Shown here piece after piece: positions 61,650 through 64,000 of a DNA stretch of 64,000 nucleotides. The stretch comes from Ridgeia piscesae (lineage: Eukaryota > Annelida > Polychaeta > Sabellida > Siboglinidae). How positions within the stretch are numbered: position 1 is the first letter of the stretch; each line of letters starts with the position of its first letter. The DNA is taken from contig JAODUO010000121.1 in the NCBI GenBank assembly GCA_025642075.2, forward strand, positions 372,501 through 436,500, given 5' to 3'. Position numbers and translations under genes: made by a program. The notes below the pieces were generated by a model that worked only from the letters and a program-made list of their open reading frames with translations, searched no databases and was not told where the DNA came from.

Positions 61650-64000
61650 TTAAAGTATTAAACAAATGACGGATCGTAAGACTGTTTAAAGAGAACATGG
61701 GGTAGATACAGGAATTGTAATGATTTTCACCATTATAATTGTTTCTTGTACGCGTGGCTTTTTCTCATATATACCTTTGCATTATCATATAATATATTAT
61801 AGTGTTTACGCATCGCAATGCTAGAACGGTATCATTCGATTAAGACATCCATTGACTACGGAAATGTTCTTTTGTGTATACTTTGTATTGACAATAATAA
61901 TATTTGTAGAACATAATATTTAGTACATAATATTCAGTAATGATACTAGTAAACATGTATGTATATAATTATTAAAATAAATTGTCCGAAACACAATTAG
62001 TGAAACATTTAGTCGGTATTAAAATTAGTAAGTATATTTTCTGTGGTAACCTTAGCGTGATATAGCATCAGTCAACAGAAATGTGTTTTCAATGATGATG
62101 TGAGTTTTTGTTGTGTTTTAACTTTCCTAGTTTGCAATGTGTCCTGTTTCGTCTAGTCTTAATTGGACTTTAAAATACATACATAAGCCAGTAATATATT
62201 CATTACATTTTATAACTTCCTACTGGTGATAGTTTTCTGATGTTAACGGCTGTCTTAAATTGTTGAAGGAATTGTCACGTCAATGTTACATTTAAATATA
62301 AATATGATCAAACGTAAAGTTTTTACTTAGGCTGAGTTCCAGTATTAGATATGTATTAGTATTAACCACATCATGTATGTGTCAAGGCCGTACTTATGAT
62401 GACGCTAACCACAACATGTAGGCCTGTCTAACCATAAATGTTTGCAGTCGTAGCCATACAATTGTCCACATGCGATGAATAGGCATATGTTGAAACTGTT
62501 CTATTCAGACATTCATAGTATGTATATATACACGCTTACCTCACGCGCACGCAAGTACCCGTATATTCTAATCGATTATCTCATACCTGCTCTTTTTATA
62601 TCCGGTTGAACGGTGTGGCAAATTCTTTTGATGCATTGCCAATTTTGCTTATAGGCCTACTATCACCAATGTCTATCGACGATAAATTCAGTTTCTTAGA
62701 AAAACGTTGGACTCGCAATGACATGACTACAACATTACCGCGATGAAATTGGTCCAACGTTAAAAAGAATTGCATGTCTGTGCCAAATAGCGTTTAACTC
62801 GTTCTCTATAGACATTTAATTGGATTTGCCAAGTAATGTGTTTAGTGCAATATGTACATGCTGAATCCAAAACAATGATATTGGTCACAGGCCCATCAAT
62901 CACAAAAAAGGGTCCGATTTGCTACCAAAATAAGTCTAATTTGTGTGCTATTAAGGGATTATTAAGGGATCTTTGTAATATTCGCAGTGTTTTATTAATC
63001 ACAATTATTTCATATAACTCTATGCCTACGTTTAATTACAAATGTGTTTTATTAATCTGTTATAATCCTGACAACATATCGAAGAAAAAACACCTCGTAC
63101 GCGGAGTTTCTAGTTTGAACACCGTCAATAGTATTCGTATATGGACTTGGAAATTCGGTTCAGATCGTCAGACTTAGGTTTTGTCGGACATATGCACTGT
63201 ATTCAAACTCACTGCGCGTACTTGAATATTCATTATACTCGGGCTGCACAATTAATCACCTACGTGGCAGCAATCTCGACGTGATTCGTATAAACCCAGG
63301 TTCGTAATTGGTATAGGCTTGTTGTTTTCAGACAACACCCAAATTATGTATTGATCTGCGAAACAAAGGTAACAGAGAAAGTAGTTGTGCGAAATTGTCA
63401 TATTTTGATGCACTACACATCGAATACCTATAAGACTAAGCATAATAAATCACGCACAAAGTATTTACCTAATGATGAGTGGATGATTCCACCATTCGTT
63501 GCAGTTGAGCGCCACCTACTGTTCTACGGTGAACTATTATTATGATTGCTTGTTTAGACATTGTATATCATAACGTTATATAATTCCCCACATAAATAGT
63601 CCTCTGCGTAATCACTTATATGCGCTACGCTGCCCTACACGGTTGAGGTGCACAATTGCGTTAGTTAATGGTATCTACTATGTTATATGTAACAAATTAT
63701 GAAATTTGACAAATATGACAAATGTATATGCAATAACTGGATTACGAAATATCCCAGTGAAAAATAGCGAAAGCATGATTGTGTTATAATGCACTGCACT
63801 GCACTTAAATATAATTTCTATGTTTTACAAGTTTACGTTTGTGCTGTATGGACTTAATGGACAATTGTGTAATATGTTTTTCATTTTTTTACACTGGTGT
63901 ACAATTATAATATTTATCTTCGGTATACTCCTTTTTTCTAACATAATAAGAATATTATGTACTAAACATCAGTATCATATATTGTTGTATTGGGAAAATA
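61650..64000. other. gene-free right flank
   Basis: Homology to unit 1 fades out after about 62500. A/T-rich sequence follows to the end. The longest ORF (62836-63177, plus, 113 codons) has no recognised domain and low-complexity composition, so I do not call it a gene. Confidence 0.4.

Noticed and set aside
62836..63177. 113-codon plus-strand ORF near the right end
   Set aside because: A/T-rich composition, no domain, no duplicate copy to test conservation.

Overview
This is intron-rich animal nuclear DNA, most likely from a marine invertebrate. I cannot assign a species or even a phylum securely. The evidence is multi-exon genes with GT-AG introns, secreted multidomain proteins, non-LTR and hAT transposon remains, tRNA-derived SINE-like repeats and very large microsatellites. 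No prokaryotic features, rRNA or functional tRNA genes were seen. The window is dominated by three paralogous 17-exon genes for a secreted astacin-family zinc metalloprotease with domain order signal peptide, basic-cleaved propeptide, astacin catalytic domain, EGF-like, CUB, Pro/Thr linker, von Willebrand factor A (VWA), MAM. Exon lengths and splice phases match almost base for base between the three copies, and this is the main evidence for the gene models. LAYOUT. 1-9.3 kb is gene-poor: a CR1/L2/Rex1-like reverse transcriptase fragment (1-520, minus), a complete non-autonomous hAT element with an 8-bp target duplication (1871-3437), and microsatellites. 9.5-21.3 kb is gene 1 (plus strand, 903 aa, intact). 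22.0-24.0 kb is gene 1's 3' flank, long CA-rich arrays and a SINE. 24.8-40.0 kb is gene 2 (minus strand), convergent with gene 1. Its frame is broken in the CUB region, its astacin Met-turn Tyr is replaced by Asp, and exons 4-5 are duplicated between huge (CCGA)n arrays; it is probably a pseudogene or a badly assembled allele. 40.0-42.4 kb is gene 2's promoter and upstream flank, with a (TATG)n array and a conserved block. 42.4-47.9 kb holds a relic of a gene-1 MAM exon, a copy of gene 1's 3' flank, about 37 copies of a 77-bp minisatellite, another CA-rich array and the second SINE copy. 48.8-60.6 kb is gene 3 (minus strand, 901 aa, intact). 60.6-64.0 kb is gene 3's promoter and upstream flank, then sequence without recognisable genes. 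ORIGIN. The region from about 22.0 to 42.3 kb and that from about 42.4 to 62.5 kb are collinear. The simplest history is an inverted (tail-to-tail) gene pair, then a tandem duplication of about 20 kb whose edge fell inside exon 16 of a gene-1-type copy. Introns then diverged through lineage-specific repeat expansions: (GGCGAC)n in gene 1, CTG-type octamers, (CCGA)n and a transposon in gene 2, CAG/CTG and a 32-bp minisatellite in gene 3. FUNCTION. Intact products should be secreted, activated by a furin-like protease at a conserved KRRRKR site, and act on extracellular or matrix substrates, with the C-terminal modules giving adhesion or substrate targeting; that role is inferred from domain families only. 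Every border between the EGF, CUB, linker, VWA and MAM modules is a phase-1 intron, as expected for exon shuffling. Assembly caution: several array edges (22.7-23.4, 34.8-37.8 and 54.3-54.8 kb) look like unpolished long-read consensus.
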